NCBI GenBank assembly: GCA_029203185.1
Contig: CP119310.1
Span: 868,001 to 932,000, forward strand
Source of the DNA: Candidatus Chryseobacterium colombiense
GTDB taxonomy: Bacteria > Bacteroidota > Bacteroidia > Flavobacteriales > Weeksellaceae
Direction of reading: 5' to 3'
DNA length: 64,000 nt
This document shows positions 7,978 to 16,229 of this stretch, one piece after another. The translations under genes were made by a program, and so were the position numbers. The notes below the pieces were generated by a model that made no database searches, had not been told where the DNA came from, and saw nothing but the letters and a program-made list of their open reading frames with translations. Numbering within the stretch: position 1 is the first letter of the stretch; each line of letters starts with the position of its first letter.

Positions 7978-8853
7978 ATGCACAAAGCAGGATTTGTAAA
8001 TATAGTTGGAAAGCCAAATGCCGGAAAATCGACTTTGCTCAATCAGTTGATGGGAGAGAAGCTGGCAATTGTTACTCAAAAGGCTCAGACAACACGTCAC
8101 AGAATTTTTGGAATTTATAACGAAGAAGACCTTCAGATCGTATTCTCGGATACTCCCGGAGTGTTGGATCCTAAATATGGACTGCAGGAAAAAATGATGG
8201 ATTTTGTGAAAGATTCTTTACAGGATGCAGATGTTTTTCTTTTTATTGTAGATGTAACCGATAAAGCAGAACCTTCGGAGTTTTTAATTGATAAATTAAA
8301 TAAAATTCCGGTGCCGGTTCTATTATTATTAAATAAAGTAGATCAGACCAATCAGGAAGGATTGGAAAAACTGGTTTCAGACTGGCATGAAAGAATTCCT
8401 AAAGCTGAAATTCTGCCTATTTCTGCGCTTAATGCCTTCAACACGGATGTTATTCTTCCTAAATTAAAATCAATGCTGCCGGAAAATCCTGCGTACTATG
8501 ATAAAGACATGTACACGGACAAACCGGAACGTTTCTTCGTAAACGAGGCTATCAGAGAGAAAATTCTTTTGAATTATGAAAAAGAAATTCCTTATTCTGT
8601 AGAAGTGGTAACCGAAATGTTCAAGGAAAAGGAAGGGATTATCTTCATCGATTCTATTATTTATGTAGAAAGAGATACCCAGAAAGGAATTATCATCGGA
8701 CATAAAGGAGAAGCTATTAAAAAAGTAGGAACAGAAGCCAGGCTGGATCTTGAAAAGTTCTTTGCTAAAAAAATTCATTTGAACCTTTTTGTAAAAGTGA
8801 AAAAAGATTGGCGAAAAAATGACAGAGATCTAAAAAACTTCGGATACAGATAG
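7978..8853 (+). CDS. era: GTPase Era, 16S rRNA/30S maturation factor
   Basis: Essential Ras-like GTPase that binds the 3' end of 16S rRNA and checks 30S assembly. The 291-residue protein has G1 GKPNAGKST (about residue 11), the G3 motif SDTPG (about 59), G4 LNKVD (about 120) and G5 ISALN. A C-terminal KH RNA-binding domain has the GXXG-type loop IIIGHKGEAIKKVG (about residue 240). Length and domain order are standard. It has its own promoter box; DoxX follows 68 bp later and may be cotranscribed. Confidence 0.97.
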   Translation: MHKAGFVNIVGKPNAGKSTLLNQLMGEKLAIVTQKAQTTRHRIFGIYNEEDLQIVFSDTPGVLDPKYGLQEKMMDFVKDSLQDADVFLFIVDVTDKAEPSEFLIDKLNKIPVPVLLLLNKVDQTNQEGLEKLVSDWHERIPKAEILPISALNAFNTDVILPKLKSMLPENPAYYDKDMYTDKPERFFVNEAIREKILLNYEKEIPYSVEVVTEMFKEKEGIIFIDSIIYVERDTQKGIIIGHKGEAIKKVGTEARLDLEKFFAKKIHLNLFVKVKKDWRKNDRDLKNFGYR

Positions 8854-8921
8854 ACTAAAAATTCAATATTCATCGTTAGATTAGAAGATTTTTATTATCT
8901 TTAAGTTTAAATTAATATTGA

Positions 8922-9350
8922 ATGAGCTACTCAAACTCGAAAACGACTCCTGTCTATGTAGACTTAGTTTTATTAGTGGTAAGAATATTTATCGGTTTTG
9001 CAATGTTATCTCATGGTTTTCCCAAACTTCAGCAGTTGTTGGAAGGTGGTGAAATAAAGTTTTTTGACTTCATAGGACTCGGACCCAAGATTTCATTGAT
9101 CTTAACCGTATTTGCAGAGTTTGTATGTTCTATTCTTTTAATCCTAGGACTTTTTACAAGAGTGGCAACAGGTTTTTTAATTTTTACAATGGCCATTGCA
9201 GCTTTTGTAGTACATGGAGCGGATCTGTTTGAAAAAAGAGAATTAAGCTTACTCTACCTGTCTGTCTATTTATTGATTGTTTCCTTTGGAGCTGGCAAAA
9301 TCTCCGTAGATTATATGATTGAAAAAAGAAAAAGATCTTCAGATTGGTAG
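8922..9350 (+). CDS. DoxX-family membrane protein
   Basis: A 142-residue inner-membrane protein with about four hydrophobic helices. The first is preceded by LLVVRIFIGFAMLSHGFPKL, the typical DoxX opening with a conserved HG, and a later helix follows GLFTRVATGFL. DoxX-family proteins have been linked to quinone or thiosulfate metabolism in some organisms, but most bacterial members have no proven role. It follows era on the same strand and is closed by a terminator. No redox partner is adjacent, so no specific function is assigned. Confidence 0.85.
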   Translation: MSYSNSKTTPVYVDLVLLVVRIFIGFAMLSHGFPKLQQLLEGGEIKFFDFIGLGPKISLILTVFAEFVCSILLILGLFTRVATGFLIFTMAIAAFVVHGADLFEKRELSLLYLSVYLLIVSFGAGKISVDYMIEKRKRSSDW

Positions 9351-9370
9351 TCTTTTGATATAAAATAAGA

Positions 9371-9398
9371 GAAGCAGGAAATTTTTCTTGCTTTTTTT
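9371..9398 (+). terminator. Intrinsic terminator after doxX
   Basis: AAGCAGGAAA pairs with TTTCTTGCTT, with one G-U pair, followed by seven T. Confidence 0.7.
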
Positions 9399-9439
9399 AT
9401 GTCATTAAATTCATTAAATTCGTAAAAAATGAAATTATA

Positions 9440-11842
9440 ATGAAGATAAAGCTAACAATCTGTCTTCTTGCGTTTCTTAATTTCTATAACGCGCAGGAAA
9501 GTATCACCTACCAAAAACCTTCACCGGAAATTTTAAAACTGGCTGATTATGAAAGACCACCAAGTGTTTTAATGAACAGCAAAAAAGACTGGATTGTTTT
9601 CACCTACCGTCCGACTTATAAAACCCTTGAAGATCTGAGCCAGCAGGAAATGAAACTGGGAGGACTGAGAATTAATCCTGTCACCAATATTTCAAGCAGT
9701 ATTACCTATCTGAATAACCTTAAGGTAAGAAAAACAGCTGAGAAAAATGAAGTTCAGGTAAAGAACCTGCCTTCCAACGCTAAAATTGCCTATACTTCTT
9801 TCTCTCCGGATGAAAAGAAATTTGCCTTTACCAATACAACCAGCAAAGGGGTAGAGCTTTGGATTGTGGATCTGGAAACAGCTACTGCAAAGAAAATCAC
9901 TTCGGATAATTTAAATGCTAATTTAGGCTCACCTTATGTTTGGTATAAGGACTCCCAGAATCTATTGATCAAAATATTACCCCAAAACAGGGAGGCTTTA
10001 ATTGATTCAAGCAAAGACCTTCCGACCGGTCCTATTGTTTCTACTTCAGATGGAAAAGTTTCTCAGAACAGAACCTATCAGGATCTTTTGAAAAATCCTC
10101 AGGATGAAAAGAATTTCGAAATACTTACAACTTCAGACGTTTACAAAGTTGATCTCAATGGAAGCTTAAAGAAGGTAAAAGAAAAGGATATGTTTGCGGG
10201 ATTGAGCTTTTCTCCGGATGGAAGCTATTTGATGGCAACAACGATTCAAAAACCATTCTCTTATATCGTTCCTTTGAGCAGGTTTCCAATGACAACAACT
10301 GTATATGATCTGAATGGAAATCTGATAAAAAAAGTCAACGAAACTCCATTGAATGAAATTATGCCCAAAGGTTTTTCTTCAGTAAGAACCGGGAAAAGAG
10401 ATATGGGATGGAGAAGTGATATGCCTGCAACTTTGGTTTATACAGAAGCTTTGGATGGAGGAGATCAGTCAAAAGCAGCTGAATACAGAGATGAAATTTT
10501 CACTTGGGAAGCTCCGTTTACGGCCGCTCCGAAGTCTTTCTTCAAGACAAAGCAGCGATATGAAGATGTAAGTTGGACGAATGATCATTATGCCATTGTG
10601 CATGAATCATGGTATGACACAAGAAATACAAAGTCCTTTCTGATAGATCTTAATACAAATGAATCTAAAGTGATTGATGACCGAAATTATCAGGATGTTT
10701 ACAGCGATCCGGGAAATTTCAATACCACCAAAAATCAATTCGGAAGAACAGTGCTGGATCTAAAAGGCGGTAAAGCGTATTTAATCGGAGCCGGATTCAC
10801 AAAAGACGGACAGCATCCTTTCATTGACGAAATGGATATTAAAACGCTGAAGAAAAAAAGATTGTATACTTCTAACCTGAAGAATGAAAAAGAAGAAATC
10901 ATTGATATTCTAAACCCGTCCAAAGGTGAAATTCTTACAATACAACAATCCGCAAGTCAATATCCGAACTATTTTAAACGGAATATAAAATCAAATAAAA
11001 CAGAATCGGTTACCAGCTTTGCAAATCCTTTTGAAAGTATAAAAGACGTATATAAAGAGGTAATTACCTATAAGAGAAATGACGGAGTAACCCTTTCCGG
11101 GACGCTTTATCTGCCTGCAAATTATGACAGAAAAGCTAAAAAAGAAAAGCTACCTCTTTTGATCTGGGCGTATCCTACAGAATATAAAGATAAAAATACA
11201 GCAGGACAAAGTACGCAAAACCCGAATGACTTTACTTTCCCGTATTACGGTTCGTTTGTATATTGGACAACAAAAGGATATGCTGTATTGGATGATGCCG
11301 CTTTCCCGATTATCGGAGAAGGAAAAACGGAACCTAATGACACTTTTATTCCTCAATTGGTAGCGAATGGAAGAGCAGCCATAGATGCAGTAGATAAATT
11401 GGGCTATATTGACAGGAATAAAGTAGCTGTAGGAGGACATTCTTATGGAGCATTCATGACCGCGAACCTTTTAACTCATTCTAAAGACTATGCCTGCGGA
11501 ATTGCAAGAAGTGGAGCCTACAACAGAACTCTGACTCCATTTGGGTTTCAAAGCGAACAGAGAAATTACTGGGATATTCCTGAAATTTACAACACTATGT
11601 CTCCATTTATGAATGCGGATAAAATGAAAACACCATTGCTATTGGTTCATGGTGATGCAGATAACAATCCGGGAACATTTACTTTACAGACAGAAAGATA
11701 TTTCCAGGCACTGAAAAATCTTGGAGCTCCTGTAAAGATGGTTCTTCTTCCAAAAGAAGCTCACGGCTATGCAGCCAAAGAGAATATTTTACATTTGCTT
11801 TGGGAACAGGATCAGTTCTTAGAGAAATGTCTGAAAAAATAA
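9440..11842 (+). CDS. Secreted S9-family peptidase, glutamyl endopeptidase-like
   Basis: An 800-residue serine peptidase of the prolyl oligopeptidase clan. A signal peptide (about residues 1-19, ending NAQ) sends it to the periplasm or outside. A beta-propeller-like region spans about 90-540, followed by an alpha/beta-hydrolase domain with nucleophile Ser at about 668 in GGHSYGAFM, Asp in HGDADNNPG and His in KEAHGY. The opening PPSVLMNSKKDWIVF and the KLGGLRI motif resemble the plant plastid glutamyl endopeptidase branch more than DPP-IV, so cleavage after Glu is a reasonable guess from memory of that family. It is a single gene with a strong terminator. Confidence 0.9.
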   Translation: MKIKLTICLLAFLNFYNAQESITYQKPSPEILKLADYERPPSVLMNSKKDWIVFTYRPTYKTLEDLSQQEMKLGGLRINPVTNISSSITYLNNLKVRKTAEKNEVQVKNLPSNAKIAYTSFSPDEKKFAFTNTTSKGVELWIVDLETATAKKITSDNLNANLGSPYVWYKDSQNLLIKILPQNREALIDSSKDLPTGPIVSTSDGKVSQNRTYQDLLKNPQDEKNFEILTTSDVYKVDLNGSLKKVKEKDMFAGLSFSPDGSYLMATTIQKPFSYIVPLSRFPMTTTVYDLNGNLIKKVNETPLNEIMPKGFSSVRTGKRDMGWRSDMPATLVYTEALDGGDQSKAAEYRDEIFTWEAPFTAAPKSFFKTKQRYEDVSWTNDHYAIVHESWYDTRNTKSFLIDLNTNESKVIDDRNYQDVYSDPGNFNTTKNQFGRTVLDLKGGKAYLIGAGFTKDGQHPFIDEMDIKTLKKKRLYTSNLKNEKEEIIDILNPSKGEILTIQQSASQYPNYFKRNIKSNKTESVTSFANPFESIKDVYKEVITYKRNDGVTLSGTLYLPANYDRKAKKEKLPLLIWAYPTEYKDKNTAGQSTQNPNDFTFPYYGSFVYWTTKGYAVLDDAAFPIIGEGKTEPNDTFIPQLVANGRAAIDAVDKLGYIDRNKVAVGGHSYGAFMTANLLTHSKDYACGIARSGAYNRTLTPFGFQSEQRNYWDIPEIYNTMSPFMNADKMKTPLLLVHGDADNNPGTFTLQTERYFQALKNLGAPVKMVLLPKEAHGYAAKENILHLLWEQDQFLEKCLKK

Positions 11843-11849
11843 TCCATAA

Positions 11850-11880
11850 AAAACTCGTTCTTTATGAACGAGTTTTTTTA
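11850..11880 (+). terminator. Bidirectional intrinsic terminator
   Basis: AACTCGTTC pairs with GAACGAGTT, flanked by A and T tracts. It lies between the convergent S9 and HAD genes and overlaps the HAD stop codon. Confidence 0.85.
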
Positions 11881-12567
11881 TAAATAATCCAAAATGCCAT
11901 TAATATTCTCCAATTCCATAAAATGGGGATGTTCTATTTTAAGATCATGTTGTTCATGCGTCCATGTTACATGATATGGAATATGAGCGGCAAAACCCCC
12001 AATCTCTAAAACAGGTAAAATATCCGATTTAATAGAGTTTCCTAACATTAAAAAATGTTCAGGTTTACAATCCAGATGTCTTAAAAGTTTCTGATAATCA
12101 CTTTCTTTTTTATCACTCATGATTTCAATATGATGAAAATAGTCATGTAATCCTGATTTTTTTAATTTACGTTCCTGATCCAGTAAATCTCCTTTTGTAG
12201 CAACGACCAGTCTGTATTTTCCTTTTAAATGTTCTAAAGTCTCATTAACTCCGTCTAAAAGCACAATCGGTTTTTGAAGAAGATCATGACCAATTTCAAT
12301 CGTTTTATTAATCAATGGTAAAGAGGCAGTACCATTGGAAACCTTGTCTACCGTTTCAATCATGCACAGCATAAATCCTTTTATGCCATAACCATATAAA
12401 TGGAGATTTTTCATTTCCGTTTTTAATAATTCCTGGGAAACAGAATGCTGAGGAAGATAATCTTCCAGCAACATACAAAACTCCTTTTCAGCCTCCTGAA
12501 AATAGGGCTCGTTGATCCAAAGAGTATCATCTGCATCAAAAGCAATAGTAGTTATTTCATTATTCAT
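11878..12567 (-). CDS. HAD-superfamily phosphatase
   Basis: A 229-residue cytoplasmic HAD hydrolase. Motif I is AFDADDTLW (nucleophile Asp about residue 10), motif III lysine lies in VVATKGDLLDQE (about 130), and motif IV is MLGNSIKSDILP (about 176). The insert between motifs I and II is helical, as in the YjjG/YrfG-like cap type. Many relatives are nucleotide or sugar phosphatases, but the substrate cannot be read. It diverges from a Crp/Fnr gene and converges on the S9 peptidase gene. Confidence 0.85.
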   Translation of the reverse strand: MNNEITTIAFDADDTLWINEPYFQEAEKEFCMLLEDYLPQHSVSQELLKTEMKNLHLYGYGIKGFMLCMIETVDKVSNGTASLPLINKTIEIGHDLLQKPIVLLDGVNETLEHLKGKYRLVVATKGDLLDQERKLKKSGLHDYFHHIEIMSDKKESDYQKLLRHLDCKPEHFLMLGNSIKSDILPVLEIGGFAAHIPYHVTWTHEQHDLKIEHPHFMELENINGILDYL

Positions 12568-12633
12568 ATTTAGTTTACTTTAGTTTTTGTAATTTTCGCT
12601 CACAAAAATCAGTATAAAAAACAAAACAGAAAA

Positions 12634-12645
12634 GGACATTTGTCC
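12634..12645. promoter_or_regulatory. Palindrome upstream of the Crp/Fnr gene
   Basis: GGACATTTGTCC is a perfect 12-bp palindrome ending 10 nt before the start codon, and it overlaps a near -7 box (GACATTTG). The core GACAWWTGTC recurs at 38704-38713. It is a candidate autoregulatory site. Confidence 0.4.
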
Positions 12646-12655
12646 CCGGTAAAAT

Positions 12656-13234
12656 ATGTTACGTACGAATCAACCATTTTTAGATTACTTAGAAAAGCTT
12701 TATGAAAATCAGGATCATAAAGATAATATTGTATTAAAATCTTTTGAAAAAGGAGAAAAGATCTTAACACAAAATGAAGTCTCCACTAAAATAATGCTTA
12801 TTAAAAGTGGAATTACGAAATGTTATTTCGTTGAAGAGAATGATAAAGAATATATTGTTGAATTTTTAGGGAAAGGGGAAATTATTGGTGAAATAGAGGT
12901 TATTAAAAACGTTCCTTGTCTTTGTAGCATTGAAGCCATTACAGAAGTTACCGTCTATTCTATGACAATTCCATATTTTCAGTCTTTAATTAAAAATGAT
13001 CTGACGCTGAATAACTTATTACTTGATGTGTTTGCAGACCGTATCTTCAATACCTCAAGCAGAGCTTCTTACCAGCAGTTGCATACCACAGAACACACTT
13101 TGTCTCAGCTTCTTGAAGTAAAGTCTAAAGAAATGAAAATTTCAAAAGAAGATATGGCGGCTTATCTGGGAATCACAGTAAGAAGCTTAAACAGGGCTTT
13201 TAAGGAATTAAAAGAGAAAGACCGCGATGAATAA
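12656..13234 (+). CDS. Crp/Fnr-family transcriptional regulator
   Basis: A 192-residue regulator with an N-terminal cNMP-binding-like domain (GKGEIIGEIEVI near residue 80) and a C-terminal winged helix with MAAYLGITVRSLNRAFKEL (about 165-185). It lacks the cysteines of an Fnr iron-sulfur sensor, so the ligand is unknown. Paralogous in type to the regulator at 6001-6567 but clearly diverged in sequence. The palindrome directly upstream suggests autoregulation. The GNAT gene downstream has its own promoter box and may be separate. Confidence 0.87.
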   Translation: MLRTNQPFLDYLEKLYENQDHKDNIVLKSFEKGEKILTQNEVSTKIMLIKSGITKCYFVEENDKEYIVEFLGKGEIIGEIEVIKNVPCLCSIEAITEVTVYSMTIPYFQSLIKNDLTLNNLLLDVFADRIFNTSSRASYQQLHTTEHTLSQLLEVKSKEMKISKEDMAAYLGITVRSLNRAFKELKEKDRDE

Positions 13235-13263
13235 TTGGCTGCAATAGAACTCAAATCTTCATG

Positions 13264-13271
13264 TATCTTTG
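13264..13271 (+). promoter_or_regulatory. -7 promoter box deciding the GNAT start
   Basis: TATCTTTG lies 19 nt before the ATG at 13291 and inside the upstream extension of the frame, ruling out the earlier start at 13261. Confidence 0.6.
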
Positions 13272-13290
13272 CAAAAAGGATATTGATAAA

Positions 13291-13794
13291 ATGGAAGAAT
13301 TAACATTCAGGAATGCGGCTATTGAAGATTTACCCAAAATCGTTGAAATTTATAATTCAACGATTGCATCCAGAATGGTAACTGCAGATACAGAAGAAAT
13401 ATCTGTAGAAAGCAGACTGAAATGGTTTGGGGAACATAATCCGCAAACAAGGCCGCTTTGGATGATTGAAGACCAACAACATAATATTATTGGCTGGGTA
13501 AGTTTTTCTTCATTTTATGGGAGACCTGCTTATAACGGAACTGTTGAAATGAGCATTTATATGGATGAAAGCAGCAGAGGAAAAGGCTTTGGAAAGAAAG
13601 TTCTTCAGTATTGCATTGACAACGCGGGGAAACTGGGTATTAAAACGTTATTAGGTTTTATTTTCCTTCATAACGAGCCTAGTTTAAAATTGTTCCGGTA
13701 TTTTGGGTTTGAAGATTGGGGAATACTTCCTGATGTAGCCGTATTGGATGGTATAGACAGAACTTTAGTGATTTTGGGAAAGAGAATTACATAA
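13291..13794 (+). CDS. GNAT-family N-acetyltransferase, phosphinothricin-acetyltransferase-like
   Basis: A 167-residue acetyl-CoA-dependent N-acetyltransferase. The opening LTFRNAAIEDLPKIVEIYN, an early arrangement like the Pat/YwnH group, and the acetyl-CoA loop ESSRGKGFGKKVL (about residue 90) with a following LFRYFGFEDWG motif define the family. Relatives acetylate amino-acid-like compounds such as methionine derivatives or phosphinothricin; the true substrate is unknown. I moved the start from 13261 to 13291 because the promoter -7 box at 13264-13271 would otherwise fall within the coding sequence. A terminator shared with the convergent GLPGLI gene follows. Confidence 0.85.
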   Translation: MEELTFRNAAIEDLPKIVEIYNSTIASRMVTADTEEISVESRLKWFGEHNPQTRPLWMIEDQQHNIIGWVSFSSFYGRPAYNGTVEMSIYMDESSRGKGFGKKVLQYCIDNAGKLGIKTLLGFIFLHNEPSLKLFRYFGFEDWGILPDVAVLDGIDRTLVILGKRIT

Positions 13795-13802
13795 AAATAT
13801 AA

Positions 13803-13827
13803 AAACTCGCTTTTAAGCGAGTTTTTT
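13803..13827 (+). terminator. Bidirectional intrinsic terminator
   Basis: AAACTCGCTT pairs with AAGCGAGTTT and is followed by T. It lies between the convergent GNAT and GLPGLI genes. Confidence 0.85.
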
Positions 13828-13828
13828 A

Positions 13829-14647
13829 TTAATTGAACCTAGGTTCCTTATCTTTTTCAATATAAATATATCGGCTTTTAATTCCTTTCTGCAGCATAGC
13901 TTTCTTTTTATTCAATTCTTCTAGAGATTCTACTGTTTCCTTTCCAAAAGTAGACCCTCCGTTTTTTACGCCGTTAGAAAACATTCTTACAGGATCAGAA
14001 TACGTATCCTCAACATATTTATTGAATTTTTCATTAGAAATAGGCAACGCAGTTTTCCCATAATGAGTTTCAACAAAGTCCTTTGTACTATAAGTTTCCG
14101 GAAGTTTTATATTTTTAACCAGTTTATAACTGAAGTCCTTTTTATCATCTTCAATAATAAAGATCAGTCCCGGAAGTCCCCTGAATTTGTATGGACCTTC
14201 CTTAATATCCACTTCTTTAGAAAACCATGCCGTCCATTGTCTTCCTCCAAAACTAGTGGTGGCTTTTTGCAGTGTATAACCATTGTAGATTTGAGTGTCT
14301 GACAAAAGATTCCACTTCATTTCATCATTTGTTTTTATTACAAAATATTCAAAAAAATCCCTGTACCAATTATTTTTAAAAGAATTGGGCTGTCTTTCGA
14401 CTACCTGATCTGTTTTTGTACTGTGATGGGAATTTCCCATTTGTGAACTTTTATTGATAGAATCATAGTCTGCAAAATCCTTATCGTAAAATTTAACCGA
14501 TTTTGGACTGATGTCGAGATTCATTAAAGCTTTTCGATATTCCTGGCTTTCGTCTGTTCTGAATTGCAGTTCATAGATAAACCTGTTCGTTTGTGATTGA
14601 TAAAAGGAGAATAAGGATATACTTAATAAGAGAAATATTTTTTTCAT
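13829..14647 (-). CDS. GLPGLI-family secreted protein
   Basis: A 272-residue protein with a signal peptide (MKKIFLLLSISLFSFYQSQ) and the family motif GPYKFRGLPGLI at about residue 160. GLPGLI proteins are abundant in Flavobacteriia, often beside TonB-dependent or peptidase genes, and have no established function. The start is placed at 14647 because the signal peptide begins there and a minus-strand -7 box lies at 14684-14691, overlapping the alternative start at 14686. It is transcribed alone, convergent with the GNAT gene. Confidence 0.88.
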   Translation of the reverse strand: MKKIFLLLSISLFSFYQSQTNRFIYELQFRTDESQEYRKALMNLDISPKSVKFYDKDFADYDSINKSSQMGNSHHSTKTDQVVERQPNSFKNNWYRDFFEYFVIKTNDEMKWNLLSDTQIYNGYTLQKATTSFGGRQWTAWFSKEVDIKEGPYKFRGLPGLIFIIEDDKKDFSYKLVKNIKLPETYSTKDFVETHYGKTALPISNEKFNKYVEDTYSDPVRMFSNGVKNGGSTFGKETVESLEELNKKKAMLQKGIKSRYIYIEKDKEPRFN

Positions 14648-14683
14648 TGAAATTGTAACAGTCTTTATAAATATTAATATAAA

Positions 14684-14691
14684 CAAAAATA
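14684..14691 (-). promoter_or_regulatory. -7 promoter box of the GLPGLI gene
   Basis: Minus strand reads TATTTTTG, a consensus match about 36 nt upstream of the chosen ATG. Confidence 0.5.
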
Positions 14692-14737
14692 CAAATATCT
14701 TTTATCTAATTCACAGAGTAATGAATGTTCGTGACAA

Positions 14738-14762
14738 AAAAGACCCTTTGAAAGGGTCTTTA
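14738..14762 (-). terminator. Intrinsic terminator after the MATE gene
   Basis: AAAGACCCTTT pairs with AAAGGGTCTTT with a 1-nt centre, followed by a T run on the minus strand. Confidence 0.8.
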
Positions 14763-14768
14763 AGTATT

Positions 14769-16130
14769 TTATGAATTGAGTTTAATTTTTCTGGCTGACA
14801 TATTGAGGAATCTTTTTACTAGGAACAATGCTGAAATCGTAAGTCCTAATCCTAATGCGATCCACATTCCGAATGCTCCCATTTCTAAAGTTACACAAAG
14901 GAAATAACCTAAAGGAACTGTAATGACCCAATACGCAATAAAAGTGTAAATGGATGGGATTTTTACGTCCTGAAGACCTCTCAATGTTCCTAAAGCTGTA
15001 ACCTGAATTCCGTCTGATAACTGAAATAATGCCGCTATAATCATAAGCTTCGAGGCCAGGGTAATTACTTCCACTTCTTCTTTTTTAGTAAAAAAAGTAG
15101 GAAGGATATTTCTGCCTAAAATAAAGACGGTTCCGCAAATACACATGAAAATAAAAGCTATTTTCAAATTGTTGATCCCAACTTTTCTTAATTCCACATA
15201 GTTCTGTTCTCCCAATTTCCTTCCAATCATTACAGTAGATGCAACACTGAACCCGACACATAAATTAAAGGTGAATGAAGCCATACTCAGGGCAATCTGA
15301 TGGGATGCTATATCGTGTGCGGAGATCAAGCCACAGATAAATGCCGCTCCTGCAAAAGCAGTAACTTCAAAAAACATCTGCAATGCCGTAGGAAGCCCCA
15401 ATCTCACCATTTTTTCAAACATTTTTTTCGAGAAAACCTCAATTTTCAAGGAAAAAGCTTTGATATACTGTCTGGTTTTAGGCTGCTTCAACAATACGAT
15501 GTAAAGGAAAACGACCATGAAGATACGGGCAATTAAACTTGCCAATGCAGAACCTTTTACTCCCATTTCAGGAAATATCCACAGCCCTTTAATAAAAACG
15601 TAATTAAGGACGATATTAATCACATTGGCAATGATCGTAGCCTTTGTTACTCCGATGGTATAAGATAAACCTTCGGACACCTCTCTTAAGGTCTGAAATG
15701 CCATAAACGGAACAATACTTACTGCCATAATGGTCAAAAAGTCTACCGTATCAGGAATAATTTTAGCGGGCTGCCCGGAATGATAGAGTAGTGGCATTCC
15801 CAGAAATAAAACTCCCATTAAAATAATCCCTACAGACATATTAATGATAAATCCGTGACTGAAAACAGAATTAATGGTCTTATGGTCATGCTGCGAATGG
15901 GCTTCGGAAACCAATGGAGGAATGGCAAATGAGAATCCCAATGCTAAAACAAACATAGAGAAAAACACTGCATTTCCTAATGATACGGAAGCTAATGCAT
16001 CTGCTCCCAATAATTTTCCTACAATAATGTTGTCAAATAAATTGACCGACACCTGTCCTACCTGGGTGAGCATTACCGGTAAGGCAAGTGCCAAAGTTTC
16101 TTTTGTATATTTTTTATTTAAAAAGCTCAT
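14769..16130 (-). CDS. MATE-family cation-coupled multidrug exporter
   Basis: A 453-residue inner-membrane protein with about twelve hydrophobic helices in two similar halves, the MATE (NorM/DinF) layout. The first helix follows ALALPVMLTQVGQVSVNLFDN, and the motif VGKLLGADALASVSLGN is typical of the N-terminal half. MATE pumps export cationic drugs and dyes in exchange for sodium or protons; the coupling ion is not clear here. It is upstream of the GLPGLI gene but separated by a strong terminator, so it is its own unit. Confidence 0.92.
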   Translation of the reverse strand: MSFLNKKYTKETLALALPVMLTQVGQVSVNLFDNIIVGKLLGADALASVSLGNAVFFSMFVLALGFSFAIPPLVSEAHSQHDHKTINSVFSHGFIINMSVGIILMGVLFLGMPLLYHSGQPAKIIPDTVDFLTIMAVSIVPFMAFQTLREVSEGLSYTIGVTKATIIANVINIVLNYVFIKGLWIFPEMGVKGSALASLIARIFMVVFLYIVLLKQPKTRQYIKAFSLKIEVFSKKMFEKMVRLGLPTALQMFFEVTAFAGAAFICGLISAHDIASHQIALSMASFTFNLCVGFSVASTVMIGRKLGEQNYVELRKVGINNLKIAFIFMCICGTVFILGRNILPTFFTKKEEVEVITLASKLMIIAALFQLSDGIQVTALGTLRGLQDVKIPSIYTFIAYWVITVPLGYFLCVTLEMGAFGMWIALGLGLTISALFLVKRFLNMSARKIKLNS

Positions 16131-16163
16131 AATTTAAAATTCATATAGTTTGTAGTTTGAGTT

Positions 16164-16201
16164 CAAAAAAAAATTGCAGTAACAAATGGTACTGCAATTT
16201 T
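16164..16201 (-). terminator. Intrinsic terminator after the sigma-54 activator gene
   Basis: AAATTGCAGTA pairs with TACTGCAATTT across an 8-nt loop, followed by a long T run on the minus strand. Confidence 0.85.
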
Positions 16202-16229
16202 TATAATTTATATTAAGTAATAATCTACA

